Notes under the pieces: model-generated | What the model was told of the DNA's origin: nothing | What the model saw: the letters and a program-made list of their open reading frames with translations, nothing else | Databases searched by the model: none | Translations under genes and position numbers: made by a program | Origin: Pseudomonas sp. Q11 | Lineage (GTDB): Bacteria > Pseudomonadota > Gammaproteobacteria > Pseudomonadales > Pseudomonadaceae | Length of the DNA stretch: 64,000 nucleotides | Direction of reading: 5' to 3' | Assembly: GCF_024494355.1 (NCBI RefSeq) | Contig: NZ_JAKNQY010000012.1 | Span: 1 to 64,000, forward strand | Shown: piece after piece, positions 8,459 through 17,998 of the stretch | Layout of the letters: each line of letters opens with the position of its first letter | How positions within the stretch are numbered: position 1 is the stretch's first letter

Positions 8459-11400
8459 ATGTCGTTGTCCAGCGGGCTGATCGCCGTTGTTGCCCTGGCC
8501 TATATGGCCATCCTGTTCGCCATCGCCTTCTACGGCGACCGGCGCAGCACGCCGCTGCCCCCTCGGGTGCGGGCGTGGGTCTACAGCCTGTCGCTGGCGG
8601 TGTACTGCACCAGCTGGACATTTTTTGGCGCGGTGGGCCAGGCCGCCGAACAACTCTGGTCATTCCTGCCGATTTACCTCGGGCCGATCCTGTTGCTGGT
8701 ACTGGCACCGTGGGTCCTGCAGAAAATGGTGATGATCAGCAAGCAGGAAAACATCACCTCCATCGCTGACTTCATCGCCGCGCGCTATGGCAAATCCCAG
8801 TCCCTGGCGATTGTGGTTGCCCTGATCTGCCTGGTGGGTGTGTTGCCGTACATTGCCTTGCAACTCAAGGGCATCGTGCTCGGGGTGAACCTGCTCATCG
8901 GCGCCGGGGCCGACACCACGGGCACCCGCGCCCAGGACACGGCGCTGATCGTCTCGCTGATCCTCGCACTGTTCACCATCGTGTTCGGTACCCGCAACCT
9001 GGACGCCACCGAGCACCACCGCGGCATGGTATTGGCCATTGCCTTTGAGTCGCTGGTCAAGCTGTTCGCCTTCCTTGCCGTTGGCGCCTTTGTCACGTAT
9101 GGCCTTTACGACGGTTTCGACGATCTGTTCAACCAGGCGATGCTTGCGCCGCGGCTGGAGCAATACTGGAAAGAAACCATCAACTGGCCGTCCATGGTGG
9201 TGCAGACCGGGGTGGCGATGATGGCGATCATCTGCTTGCCGCGGCAGTTTCACGTGACCGTGGTCGAGAACATCGAGCCCCAGGATCTGCGCCTGGCCAA
9301 GTGGGTGTTCCCCGCCTACCTGGCCCTGGCCGCGTTGTTCGTGGTGCCCATCGCCCTCGCCGGGCAGATGATGTTGCCCGACTCGGTGCTGCCGGATTCA
9401 TTCGTCATCAGCCTGCCTTTGGCCCAGGCCCACCCGGCGCTGGCGGTGCTTGCGTTCATTGGCGGCGCCTCGGCGGCCACCGGTATGGTCATCGTGGCGA
9501 GTGTCGCGCTCTCCACCATGGTGTCCAACGACATGCTGCTGCCCTGGCTGTTGCGCCGCAACAACGCCGAGCGGCCCTTCGAAGTGTTTCGCCAGTGGAT
9601 GCTGTCGGTTCGCCGGGTGAGCATTGTGGTGATCCTGCTGCTGGCCTATGTCAGCTACCGCCTGCTGGGGTCGACAGCGAGCCTGGCGACCATCGGCCAG
9701 ATCGCCTTCGCCGCCGTAACTCAACTGGCGCCCGCCATGCTTGGCGCGCTGTACTGGAAACAGGCCAACCGCCGCGGCGTGTTCGCCGGCCTCGCCATGG
9801 GGATTTTCCTGTGGTTCTACACCTTGGTGTTGCCGATCGCGGCCCACAGCCTGGGCTGGTCGCTGAACAGTTTCCCGGGGCTTGCCTGGCTGCATGGCAA
9901 CCCCTTGAACCTGCCGATTTCACCGCTGACCCAAGGGGTCGTGTTATCCCTGGCCGGTAACTTCACCCTGTTTGCCTGGATCTCCGTGCTGTCGCGCACC
10001 CGCGTGTCGGAACACTGGCAGGCCGGACGCTTCATCGGTCAGGAAATCAGCGCCCGCCCCAACCCCCGCTCGATGCTGGCGGTGCACATCGAAGACCTGC
10101 TGCAATTGGCCGCGCGCTTCGTTGGCGAAGAACGGGCGCGCCAGAGTTTCATTCGCTTTGCCTACCGCCAGGGCAAAGGCTTCAACCCGAACCAGAATGC
10201 CGACAGTGAATGGATCGCCCACACCGAACGGCTCCTGGCGGGTGTACTGGGAGCTTCATCGACGCGCGCTGTAGTAAAAGCCGCGATTGAAGGTCGGGAA
10301 ATGCAGCTGGAGGATGTGGTCCGAATCGCGGATGAGGCCTCGGAAGTGCTGCAGTTCAATCGCGCACTGCTACAAGGCGCCATCGAAAATATCACCCAAG
10401 GCATCAGCGTGGTCGATCAGTCCCTCAGGCTGGTGGCCTGGAACCGTCGCTACCTGGAGCTGTTCAACTACCCAGACGGTTTGATCAGTGTCGGCCGGCC
10501 CATCGCCGACATCATCCGCTACAACGCCGAGCGCGGCCTTTGCGGCCCGGGCGAAGCGGAGGTTCATGTCGCTCGACGCTTGCACTGGATGCGCCAGGGC
10601 CGTGCCCACACCTCTGAACGACTGTTCCCCAATGGCCGGGTGATCGAGCTCATCGGCAACCCCATGCCCGGCGGTGGTTTCGTCATGAGTTTTACCGACA
10701 TTACCGCTTTCCGCGAAGCCGAACAGGCCCTGACTGAAGCCAATGAAGGATTGGAACAACGGGTGGCAGAGCGCACCCGGGAACTGTCGCAACTGAACAT
10801 GGCCCTGACCGAAGCCAAAGGCACCGCCGAGTCGGCCTACCAATCCAAGACACGGTTCCTGGCAGCAGTCAGTCATGACCTGATGCAGCCGCTCAACGCC
10901 GCGCGCCTGTTCTCCGCGGCATTGTCCCATCAGCACGACGGGTTGCCGAACGAGGCCCGGCAACTGGTGCACCATCTGGACAGTTCGTTGCGCTCGGCCG
11001 AAGACCTGATCACCGACCTGCTGGACATTTCCCGCCTGGAGAACGGCAAGATCAACCCTGACCGCAATCCATTCGCCCTCAATGAGCTGTTCGACACCCT
11101 CGGCGCCGAGTTCAAGGTACTGGCCCAGGAACAAGGCCTTAAATTCCGGGTGCGGGGCTCGCGACTGCGGGTCGACAGCGACATCAAGCTGCTGCGACGT
11201 GTGTTGCAGAACTTCCTCACCAATGCCTTCCGCTATGCCAAGGGACCGGTGCTGCTGGGCGTACGCCGTCGCAATGGCGAATTGTGCCTGGAGGTGTGGG
11301 ATCGCGGCCCGGGCATCGCCGAAGACAAACTGCAGGTCATTTTCGAAGAATTCAAACGCCTCGACAGCCATCAGACCCGTGCCGAAAAAGGCCTCGGTCT

Positions 11401-11929
11401 GGGCCTGGCGATCGCCGACGGGCTGTGTCGCGTGCTGGGTCACACCTTGCGGGTACGTTCCTGGCCTGGGCGCGGCAGCGTATTCAGCGTCAGCGTACCG
11501 CTGGCCCAGGCGCAGACTGCCTTGCCCAAGCCCGTTGCCGAACCCAACGGTCATTTGCCAAAGGGCGCCCAGGTACTGTGTATCGACAACGAAGACAGCA
11601 TTCTGATCGGCATGAACAGCCTGCTGACTCGCTGGGGCTGCCAGGTGTGGACGGCGCGTAACCGCCAGGAGTGCGAGCGTTTGCTCAGCGAGGGAGGCCG
11701 ACCACAACTGGCCCTGGTGGATTTCCACCTGGACGATGGAGAGACCGGCACCGAGCTGATGGCCTGGTTACGCACCCGTATGGGTGAACCGATACCTGGC
11801 GTGGTGATCAGCGCCGATGGCCGCCCCGAGACGGTGGCGCAGGTGCATGCGGCAGGTCTGGATTACTTGGCCAAACCGGTGAAGCCGGCCGCGTTGAGGG
11901 CGTTGTTGAGTCGGCATTTGCCGTTGTAG
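8459..11929 (+). CDS. mxtR: Sodium/solute symporter-linked hybrid histidine kinase (MxtR type)
   Basis: This 1156-residue protein starts with about 13 transmembrane helices of an SSS-family symporter (residues 1-510). A linker, a PAS region (about 640-760, NITQGISVVDQSLRLVAWNRRYLELFNYP), a coiled coil, a HisKA domain with FLAAVSHDLMQPLN (His about 806), an HATPase domain (GLGLGLAI) and a receiver with Asp about 1088 (LALVDFHLDD) follow. This is the CbrA/MxtR architecture; MxtR with ErdR controls acetate use. Closeness to rdgC matches my memory of the mxtR locus. AGGAG precedes ATG 8459. CbrA itself is the main alternative, but CbrB is not adjacent. Confidence 0.8.
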   Translation: MSLSSGLIAVVALAYMAILFAIAFYGDRRSTPLPPRVRAWVYSLSLAVYCTSWTFFGAVGQAAEQLWSFLPIYLGPILLLVLAPWVLQKMVMISKQENITSIADFIAARYGKSQSLAIVVALICLVGVLPYIALQLKGIVLGVNLLIGAGADTTGTRAQDTALIVSLILALFTIVFGTRNLDATEHHRGMVLAIAFESLVKLFAFLAVGAFVTYGLYDGFDDLFNQAMLAPRLEQYWKETINWPSMVVQTGVAMMAIICLPRQFHVTVVENIEPQDLRLAKWVFPAYLALAALFVVPIALAGQMMLPDSVLPDSFVISLPLAQAHPALAVLAFIGGASAATGMVIVASVALSTMVSNDMLLPWLLRRNNAERPFEVFRQWMLSVRRVSIVVILLLAYVSYRLLGSTASLATIGQIAFAAVTQLAPAMLGALYWKQANRRGVFAGLAMGIFLWFYTLVLPIAAHSLGWSLNSFPGLAWLHGNPLNLPISPLTQGVVLSLAGNFTLFAWISVLSRTRVSEHWQAGRFIGQEISARPNPRSMLAVHIEDLLQLAARFVGEERARQSFIRFAYRQGKGFNPNQNADSEWIAHTERLLAGVLGASSTRAVVKAAIEGREMQLEDVVRIADEASEVLQFNRALLQGAIENITQGISVVDQSLRLVAWNRRYLELFNYPDGLISVGRPIADIIRYNAERGLCGPGEAEVHVARRLHWMRQGRAHTSERLFPNGRVIELIGNPMPGGGFVMSFTDITAFREAEQALTEANEGLEQRVAERTRELSQLNMALTEAKGTAESAYQSKTRFLAAVSHDLMQPLNAARLFSAALSHQHDGLPNEARQLVHHLDSSLRSAEDLITDLLDISRLENGKINPDRNPFALNELFDTLGAEFKVLAQEQGLKFRVRGSRLRVDSDIKLLRRVLQNFLTNAFRYAKGPVLLGVRRRNGELCLEVWDRGPGIAEDKLQVIFEEFKRLDSHQTRAEKGLGLGLAIADGLCRVLGHTLRVRSWPGRGSVFSVSVPLAQAQTALPKPVAEPNGHLPKGAQVLCIDNEDSILIGMNSLLTRWGCQVWTARNRQECERLLSEGGRPQLALVDFHLDDGETGTELMAWLRTRMGEPIPGVVISADGRPETVAQVHAAGLDYLAKPVKPAALRALLSRHLPL

Positions 11930-12005
11930 CCAGGATCGATTTCCGCAGTCAGGCGTACACTGCCCGGCATTAAACCCAGGCTTCTACATCTAGCCGGGGG
12001 GCGCA

Positions 12006-13505
12006 TCAAACCTGGGGCTTTTCGGTTTCTTCAGGCAGTTCCGGCAGCCCATCGACACCCGTCATTGCCCGTTCGAGCAATTCGGCTGGCAGGCTTTTGC
12101 TGGCCCGGGCGCCGAGCAATTTGAGTTGTTCGCTGCGGCTGATCAGGTTGCCGCGTCCTTCTGTCAGTTTGTTGCGCGCAGCACTGTAGGCTTTATCCAG
12201 TTGTTGTAAACGGCTGCCAATTTCGTCCAGGTCCTGGATGAACAGCACGAACTTGTCATACAGCCACCCAGCTCGTTCGGCGATTTCCCGAGCGTTCTGA
12301 CTCTGACGTTCCTGTTTCCACAAACTGTCGATCACCCGCAACGTTGCCAGCAGTGTCGTCGGGCTGACGATCACGATGTTGCGGTCGAAGGCTTCCTGGA
12401 ACAGGTTCGGTTCGGCTTGAAGCGCGGCAGAAAATGCGGCTTCGATCGGTACGAACAACAACACGAAATCCAGGCTGTGCAAACCATCCAGGCGCTTGTA
12501 ATCCTTGCCGGCCAGACCTTTGACGTGGGCCCGCAAAGACACCACGTGTTGCTTGAGAGCGAGTTGGCCAATGCTGTCGTCCTCGGCGGCCACGTATTGC
12601 TGATAGGCCGTGAGACTGACCTTGGAATCCACCACCACCTGCTTGTCGCCGGGCAGGTAAATCAGCACGTCCGGCTGGAACCGTTCGCCGTCCGGGCCCT
12701 TGAGGCTGACCTGGGTCTGATATTCGCGGCCCTTCTCCAGGCCGGCGTGCTCGAGCACCCGTTCCAGAATCAGTTCGCCCCAGTTACCCTGGGTCTTCTG
12801 GCCTTTGAGGGCGCGGGTCAGGTTGGTCGCCTCATCGCTCAGGCGCAGGTTCAGCTGTTGCAGCCGCTCCAACTCCTTGCCCAGGGAGAAACGTTCCCGC
12901 GCCTCAGCTTGATAGCTTTCTTCAACACGCTTTTCAAAGGACTGGATGCGCTCCTTCAGCGGGTCGAGCAACTGTCCCAACCGCTGCTGGCTGGTTTCAG
13001 CGAAGCGCTGCTCACGCTCATCGAAGATTTTTCCTGCAAGTTCGGCGAACTGTGCCCGCAACTCGTCTCGCGAGCCTTGCAGGTCGTCCAGCCGCTGCTG
13101 ATGACTTTCCTGTTGCTCACGCAGTTCGGCATGTAACGAAGCCGCCTGGGCATCAAGACGCCGCAGTTCCGATTCTTTTCCGGCGCGCTCCAGATTCCAG
13201 GCGTGGGCGGCGTCTCGGGCATTGTCGCGTTCGATCTGCAGCAACTCGACTTCGCGACAAGCGGCAGCAAGCTCAGCTTGCCGGGCGGCGTTGGCTTGGC
13301 CCAGGTCGCTGATTTCATCGCGGCACGCATCGAGCTGGGCATTCAAGCCGTCGTGAGCCATGTGGGCAGTGGCCAGGCGCTCTTCCAGTAATGCGAGTTC
13401 GGTCTGCGCGGCGCTGGCCTGGCGTTGCAGGTGCCAGGCCAGGGCGAGCAACGGCACTGCCGCACCCGCCAGGCCAAACAACAGGCTGGTCAAATCCATA
13501 GCCAT
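12006..13505 (-). CDS. rmuC: DNA recombination protein RmuC
   Basis: The 499-residue protein has an N-terminal membrane anchor (residues 3-26), a long coiled coil (about 28-190) and the RmuC nuclease-like domain with GNWGELILERVLEHAGLEKGREY and PDVLIYLPGDKQVVVDSKVSL, the latter being a PD-(D/E)XK-type core. RmuC limits recombination at short inverted repeats. Starts at 13505 (MAMDL) and 13499 (MDL) are both possible. It is convergent with the kinase gene; only 76 bases separate them. Confidence 0.93.
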   Translation of the reverse strand: MAMDLTSLLFGLAGAAVPLLALAWHLQRQASAAQTELALLEERLATAHMAHDGLNAQLDACRDEISDLGQANAARQAELAAACREVELLQIERDNARDAAHAWNLERAGKESELRRLDAQAASLHAELREQQESHQQRLDDLQGSRDELRAQFAELAGKIFDEREQRFAETSQQRLGQLLDPLKERIQSFEKRVEESYQAEARERFSLGKELERLQQLNLRLSDEATNLTRALKGQKTQGNWGELILERVLEHAGLEKGREYQTQVSLKGPDGERFQPDVLIYLPGDKQVVVDSKVSLTAYQQYVAAEDDSIGQLALKQHVVSLRAHVKGLAGKDYKRLDGLHSLDFVLLFVPIEAAFSAALQAEPNLFQEAFDRNIVIVSPTTLLATLRVIDSLWKQERQSQNAREIAERAGWLYDKFVLFIQDLDEIGSRLQQLDKAYSAARNKLTEGRGNLISRSEQLKLLGARASKSLPAELLERAMTGVDGLPELPEETEKPQV

Positions 13506-13566
13506 GACAATTCCCGCCGATGAAATAAAGCCCGCAGGTTAACCAAGCGGCCAGGGGTTGCCCAGC

Positions 13567-13890
13567 TCAGTCTTCGATTTCACCCAGCGCCTGGCGAGCA
13601 CGATGATCCCCGGCCCTGGCAGCCTGGCGCAGCAGATCCTGGCCGATACGACGGTCCCGCGCGTTCCCGCATTCACGGCACATCAACTGGCCGAGGCGAC
13701 TTTGTGCAGCGACCACGCCTTCCCGGGCCGGTTGCTTGAGTAAACGGCCGGCCAAGTGTTTGACACTGGTGTTTTCCCCAAGGCGCGGGCTGTCGAGCAG
13801 CCATTCGGCCACGCGCATCGAAATGCGTTTGGGTGGGGTAACACCAGAGGGTGTGGAGGTAACAGGATTTGATACTGAGCGAAACTTCAT
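13567..13890 (-). CDS. Sel1-like repeat protein, small
   Basis: This 107-residue protein contains alternating helices of the Sel1/TPR type, with consensus residues in VAAQSRLGQLMCRECGNARDRRIGQDLLRQAARAGDHRARQALGEIE (about residues 58-105). Such proteins mediate protein contacts. It is 61 bases upstream of rmuC on the same strand, so the two may be one unit. The only notable extra is a single cysteine pair (MCREC). Function unknown. Confidence 0.7.
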   Translation of the reverse strand: MKFRSVSNPVTSTPSGVTPPKRISMRVAEWLLDSPRLGENTSVKHLAGRLLKQPAREGVVAAQSRLGQLMCRECGNARDRRIGQDLLRQAARAGDHRARQALGEIED

Positions 13891-14865
13891 AAAGCACTGT
13901 GGGACAGATCAGGAAGGCGCGCCACTCTACTCCTTTTTTCGCACGGGTAAAGTCGAAAAAAACCGGCACGCCCGTCCTAGAGCAAGCGCTTGGGACAATC
14001 CACAGAAGCTGTGGATAACTCAGTGGACAACCCCCCTTGAAGTCGCCGTAAGCCCTATGGAACGGGGCCTGCGCTCAAACTGACGATTTTTTCACCAGTA
14101 AAAAAAAGCGATGTTTTTCATTGACTTAAATTTTGGATACAGGCACCCACCCCAAATTGTTCCCACATGACAATACGGTGACAACCACCGGGTCGAGTGT
14201 GCACAAGTAACACGTCAACCGGTTATATCGCTGCGCTGTTTTGGCTCATTTGTGCGGTAAAACCTGGGGATAACCCGACGACATGCGGGCCGTTGTCCGC
14301 TGGCTGGTCGCAAATCCATTGCTCGGTTCCTGTGCTATAGCCGACCACCTCCTGCCCCCTAGGGCAAACAAACGATCACGTCGCGGCCAGGCAGAATCTT
14401 TTTTGCCCATCGTCCTTCCCTTCGACCACTCGATCCGTTACTATTCGCGGCGTTAGTACCAAGCTGAAAGTCAATTCCGGGTCGAATACATCTCCACGGT
14501 CAGCCTTCTTCAAGAGAAGCCTCACCGACAAAAAGAGACCGACCCCCTCGATGGTTTCCAGGTAATTCTTGCGTCAACACTGCCTTTGATCGATTGCAAA
14601 GGCTGTTGCCAGACTCGTTACTCTGACCGAACCAGCCTGCAAAATTGATCAGGATCTTCACCCCGGGCCCAGAACCTTTGCCCTTGATGTGTTGCCTGCC
14701 CTCCTAAGTACCTACCTGCCAGCCCAAGCGCGCACTTTATATAGCGCTCAAACTGGCTGCTTTGTTCCAGTCGGGTTCTTCGTTCGACCAATGGTGGTCG
14801 ACGTTACTGGAACGTTTTAACGTTGCACGGTTCTTAACCGTGTCATTTGTAGGAACACCCATAAC
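13891..14865. other. 975-base stretch without a recognisable gene; structured RNA or long leader likely
   Basis: No convincing coding frame was found. It contains a DnaA-box cluster (13998-14028) and, nearer the 74-aa gene, several hairpins: GCCTTTG/CAAAGGC (14582-14603), GTTCCAGT/ACTGGAAC (14764-14813) enclosing TCGACCA/TGGTCGA, and CACGGTT/AACCGTG (14826-14842). Their orientation and position suggest a long 5' leader or an independent small RNA upstream of the plus-strand gene at 14866. Confidence 0.55.
14010..14018 (-). promoter_or_regulatory. Perfect DnaA box in a small cluster
   Basis: TGTGGATAA is the reverse complement of the DnaA box TTATCCACA. It sits in an inverted repeat ATCCACAG/CTGTGGAT (13998-14016) and is followed by the related GTGGACAA (14023-14030). 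No dnaA, rpmH or other origin gene is near, so this is a titration or transcriptional site at best. Confidence 0.5.
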
Positions 14866-15090
14866 ATGTCTACTCAAATCCATACACAGGATGCCATCCG
14901 CACCCTAACCAACGCTTTTGCCCCAATGAACTGCCTGATCATGGCCGCTCGCAAAGGCTGCTTCAGCTTCACCCTGGTCAACGAGCATGGCATCGCCCGT
15001 CACAGCGAACGCCTGTACCCCGATCAGTACTCCAGCGCAGAGCCGCTGCAGGCCGTGATCGAGCGTACCCGTCAGGCACTGGTTGCCTGA
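14866..15090 (+). CDS. Conserved hypothetical 74-residue protein
   Basis: A soluble small protein with a mixed helix/strand pattern (MSTQIHTQDAIRTLTNAFAP; then CFSFTLVNEHGIARHSERLYP). No domain is recognised. TAGGAACACCC gives a plausible ribosome site before the ATG. It has its own terminator 27 bases downstream and a long structured region upstream, so it is a single-gene unit, perhaps with post-transcriptional control. Confidence 0.75.
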   Translation: MSTQIHTQDAIRTLTNAFAPMNCLIMAARKGCFSFTLVNEHGIARHSERLYPDQYSSAEPLQAVIERTRQALVA

Positions 15091-15116
15091 TACGCCGCAA
15101 AGGCTGAAACCCCAAG

Positions 15117-15143
15117 GCCCCGCCCAAAAAGCGGGGCTTTTTA
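15117..15143 (+). terminator. Rho-independent terminator after the 74-aa gene
   Basis: GCCCCGC (15117-15123) and GCGGGGC (15131-15137) form a stem with an A-rich loop followed by TTTTTATT. Confidence 0.9.
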
Positions 15144-15193
15144 TTGCCCAAAATTTCTCGATAAAGCGCAACGGCTTAAGCACCGGGGGATAT

Positions 15194-15380
15194 AACGGTT
15201 ATAACCGTTCGGCGAAGATGTTTTAAAAACAGTCCTTTACAGCTGGAATATGACACTACACTTCAAGTCAAGCGGCATGATCCGCTTTCGGCGGAGCCTG
15301 AACCGAACCACTGCTGCCAAGCCCACACCTTTCAGGCTCCGCTCATTTCCCGCTCCGAGGGTTTTATCCGAGGGTTTTAT
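15194..15380 (+). promoter_or_regulatory. Structured leader with palindrome and duplicated ribosome site
   Basis: AACGGTTATAACCGTT (15194-15209) is a perfect 16-bp palindrome, probably an operator. Downstream lie AGCGG/CCGCT (15271-15286) and a perfect 12-bp inverted repeat GCGGAGCCTGAA (15291-15302) / TTCAGGCTCCGC (15331-15342). CCGAGGGTTTTAT then occurs twice in tandem (15355-15367, 15368-15380), the second copy supplying both ribosome site and ATG. Confidence 0.55.
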
Positions 15381-15861
15381 GGGTATCGCTGCCAGCGAAC
15401 TGTGTCGATATGTGATCCGCCCGACGCTCCTGTACCTGGAGCGCCACAGTGCAACGGCGGAATCCTTGTTGCTGGGGATTGCCGCCAGCCAGTCCGCCTT
15501 GGGATCAGCCCTGCATGACCGTCGCGGGCATGGCCTATATCGCATTCCCGAACCTCGCCACCGGGCGCTCTGGGACCATTACCTGGCGCTGGATCCGGAA
15601 CGAGCCAGCCTGGTTCGGGGCCTGGCCAGCCAGCACGCCTTTCTCAGCGGCCCGCACCTGGAATTGACTGTCAACCTACGCTACGCCACCGCCATTGCCT
15701 GGCTTTTGGTAGAGGAACAGAACCTTGCGCTTCCCGAAGCCGATGATCTGTTGGGCATGGCCCGGATCTGGCGCCAGACATTTCACCCTCAAGGGCGCCT
15801 GCGTGATTTCACCGGCGCCTGGCAAAGTTGTGTTTCGCCTCTGAATCAGGTCGCCTGCTAA
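15379..15861 (+). CDS. Conserved hypothetical protein, 160 residues
   Basis: A mostly helical soluble protein starting MGIAASELCRYVIRPTLLYLERHSATAESLLLGIAASQSALGSAL. No named domain was identified; it looks like a family restricted to pseudomonads, and I recall a similar protein beside the FadL homologue of P. aeruginosa. The ATG at 15379 follows GAGGG; an upstream ATG at 15250 lies inside the structured leader. The fadL gene follows on the same strand after 144 bases. Confidence 0.75.
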   Translation: MGIAASELCRYVIRPTLLYLERHSATAESLLLGIAASQSALGSALHDRRGHGLYRIPEPRHRALWDHYLALDPERASLVRGLASQHAFLSGPHLELTVNLRYATAIAWLLVEEQNLALPEADDLLGMARIWRQTFHPQGRLRDFTGAWQSCVSPLNQVAC

Positions 15862-16005
15862 GGTGAAATCTGGAAAATTCCTACAACGGTCGCGAATCCG
15901 GTCTGATTGTCCTACAAAACCGCTCTAAATCAAGCCATACAGCCTATAGCGCTTACACGAAAATGTTGGTAATTTTCGCCCCGGTGATCACCTGGAGTTC
16001 TAACA

Positions 16006-17289
16006 ATGAAAAAAATGATGCTCAAAACCACCCTTGGCCTTGCCGTTACCTTGGCATCCACGCAGATTTTCGCCAGTGGCTTTGCCTTGAACGAACAAAG
16101 CATCAGTGGCATGGGCACCGGTTTCGCTGGGCGTTCTTCCTCTGCCGATGATGCAAGCACTGTGTTTGGCAACCCGGCCGGCATGTCGCGCCTCAAGCGC
16201 CAGCAAGTAACAGGCGGTATGGCCGCTATCGACGCGTCCACTGACATCAACGACGCCAGCGGTAGCCAATCCGGTACCAACAAGGGCGATATGGTGCCGT
16301 TCACTGCCGTTCCGATGGGCTACTACGTCAAGCCTATCGATGATCAATGGGCTTTCGGCCTGGGTGTATACGCACCGTTCGGCCTGATCACCGATTACGA
16401 AAGCAGCTTCCAGGGCCGTAACTTCGGCAGCAAGAGCGAAGTGAAAGTCGTCGCTTTCCAGCCAACCGTCAGTTACGCCTTCAACGACAAGGTGTCGATC
16501 GGTTTCGGCCCGACCATCAACCATATTTCCGGTTCGCTGGAATCGACCCTGACCACGCCGCTTTCGCCTAACGACGGCGACGTGAAGATCAAGGGCGACG
16601 ACATTGGCTATGGCTATAACATCGGCGTGCTGGTCCAGGCGACCGACACCACTCGCGTGGGCCTGACCTACCATTCCAAGGTCAAGTACAAGCTTGACGG
16701 CCACACCAAGGTGAGCCCAGGGGCCGGTACTCCCGCCGGATTCCTGAATGGCGCGCGTTATGACGCTTCTCTGGACATCACGACGCCAGAATCGGTGGAC
16801 TTTTCGGTCACCCAGCAACTCAACGATGCCTGGACCCTTTATGCCGGTAGCACCTGGACTCGCTGGAGCCGCCTGAAAGAAATCACCGTGGATAACCAAG
16901 GCGTCACGCCGGCAAACGGTGGCGCGTTGGCCCCTGCGTTCCTCGGCACCATTACCGAGGAACAGAACTGGCACGACACCTGGGCCTACGCCATCGGTAC
17001 GTCCTACCAGTTGAACAAGCAGTGGGTGCTGCGTACTGGCCTGACCTTCGACCAGTCGCCTACCAACAACATCGACCGCTCGCCACGCATCCCTACCGGC
17101 GACCGGACTATCTTCAGCCTGGGTGCCGGTTGGAGTCCGACCGAAGACCTGACCATCGACGTGGCGTATTCCTACCTCAAGGAAGAGAAAGTCAACGTCA
17201 ATCACAGCAACGTTCTGGGCCAATCCTACAACGCTGAATACGAAAACAGCGCCAACGGCTTCGGCGTCGGTGCAACCTACCGCTTCTGA
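16006..17289 (+). CDS. fadL: FadL-family outer membrane protein (long-chain fatty acid porin)
   Basis: A 427-residue precursor with signal peptide MKKMMLKTTLGLAVTLASTQIFASG. The mature start GFALNEQSISGMGTGFAGRSSSADDASTVFGNPAGMSRL is the FadL N-terminal plug with the NPAGM motif, and a beta-rich barrel follows, ending in GVGATYRF. FadL proteins take up long-chain fatty acids and other hydrophobic molecules; a close P. aeruginosa relative is linked to export of lipoxygenase products. TGGAG precedes the ATG, and a GGTGATCACC palindrome lies just before that. Confidence 0.9.
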   Translation: MKKMMLKTTLGLAVTLASTQIFASGFALNEQSISGMGTGFAGRSSSADDASTVFGNPAGMSRLKRQQVTGGMAAIDASTDINDASGSQSGTNKGDMVPFTAVPMGYYVKPIDDQWAFGLGVYAPFGLITDYESSFQGRNFGSKSEVKVVAFQPTVSYAFNDKVSIGFGPTINHISGSLESTLTTPLSPNDGDVKIKGDDIGYGYNIGVLVQATDTTRVGLTYHSKVKYKLDGHTKVSPGAGTPAGFLNGARYDASLDITTPESVDFSVTQQLNDAWTLYAGSTWTRWSRLKEITVDNQGVTPANGGALAPAFLGTITEEQNWHDTWAYAIGTSYQLNKQWVLRTGLTFDQSPTNNIDRSPRIPTGDRTIFSLGAGWSPTEDLTIDVAYSYLKEEKVNVNHSNVLGQSYNAEYENSANGFGVGATYRF

Positions 17290-17330
17290 TGATTCACGGC
17301 GGGCCTGACCCCCTCGCCATCTGAAGCGAA

Positions 17331-17367
17331 AAAAAGCCCCGCTCTCTGCAAAGAGGCGGGGCTTTTT
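17331..17367. terminator. Bidirectional rho-independent terminator between fadL and gpx
   Basis: AAAAAGCCCCGC and GCGGGGCTTTTT flank an inner CTCT/AGAG stem, giving T-tracts on both strands for these convergent genes. Confidence 0.93.
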
Positions 17368-17379
17368 CGTGACCGGCGA

Positions 17380-17931
17380 TCAGGGGCTGGATGCGATGGC
17401 CGCTTCTACCGCCTTGATGAGTTCGGGATCGTCGGGTTTGGTCCGACTGGAAAAACTGGCGACGACCTTGCCCTGACGGTCCACGACATACTTATAGAAA
17501 TTCCATTTCGGGGCGCCGGACTGTTCGGCCAGGTGCCGGAACAACGGGATGGCGTCCGCGCCGCGTACCGGTTGAGGCTCGGTCATGGTGAAGGTCACGC
17601 CGTAATTGACGTAGCAGACCTTGGCCGTCTCTTCGCCGTCCTTGGATTCCTGTTTGAAGTCATTGGACGGTACCCCCAGCACTTGCAAACCTTCGCCTTT
17701 ATAGCGCTGGTTAAGGGCCTCCAGCCCCTTGAACTGCGGGGCGAAACCGCAGAAGCTGGCAGTGTTGACCACCACCAGCGGCTGGCCAGCGAAACGCTGG
17801 CACAGATCGATGTTTTCCTTGGCCCGCAACTTGGGCAGCGAGCCCTCCAGCATGGGTGGACAGTCCGCGGCCCATGCGTGCCCGGTCAAAGCCAGCAGCA
17901 GAGCGGGTACAGCAAGCCTGCGCATCAGCAT
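17380..17931 (-). CDS. Glutathione peroxidase-family protein, exported
   Basis: A 183-residue thiol peroxidase with an N-terminal signal peptide ([21 protein letters not shown]). The active segment [18 protein letters not shown] has cysteine in place of selenocysteine and is followed by [11 protein letters not shown] (family FPCNQF) and KWNFYKYVV. The enzyme would reduce hydroperoxides in the periplasm, with thioredoxin or glutathione as partner unknown. AAGGAG is eight bases before the ATG. Last gene of the marR-MFS-smORF-gpx unit. Confidence 0.87.
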   Translation of the reverse strand: MLMRRLAVPALLLALTGHAWAADCPPMLEGSLPKLRAKENIDLCQRFAGQPLVVVNTASFCGFAPQFKGLEALNQRYKGEGLQVLGVPSNDFKQESKDGEETAKVCYVNYGVTFTMTEPQPVRGADAIPLFRHLAEQSGAPKWNFYKYVVDRQGKVVASFSSRTKPDDPELIKAVEAAIASSP

Positions 17932-17998
17932 GTCGCAATCTCCTTGAAAGCACGTCAGACCACGACGTTACTCCCCCATGCCCGGCGCCGTCCACCGC

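Noticed and set aside
10370..11728. 452-residue minus-strand frame inside the mxtR-like kinase
   Set aside because: The plus strand has canonical H-box, ATPase and receiver motifs in this very region.
13998..14030. Replication origin
   Set aside because: One perfect and two partial DnaA boxes, no AT-rich unwinding block and no dnaA, dnaN, rpmH or parAB nearby.
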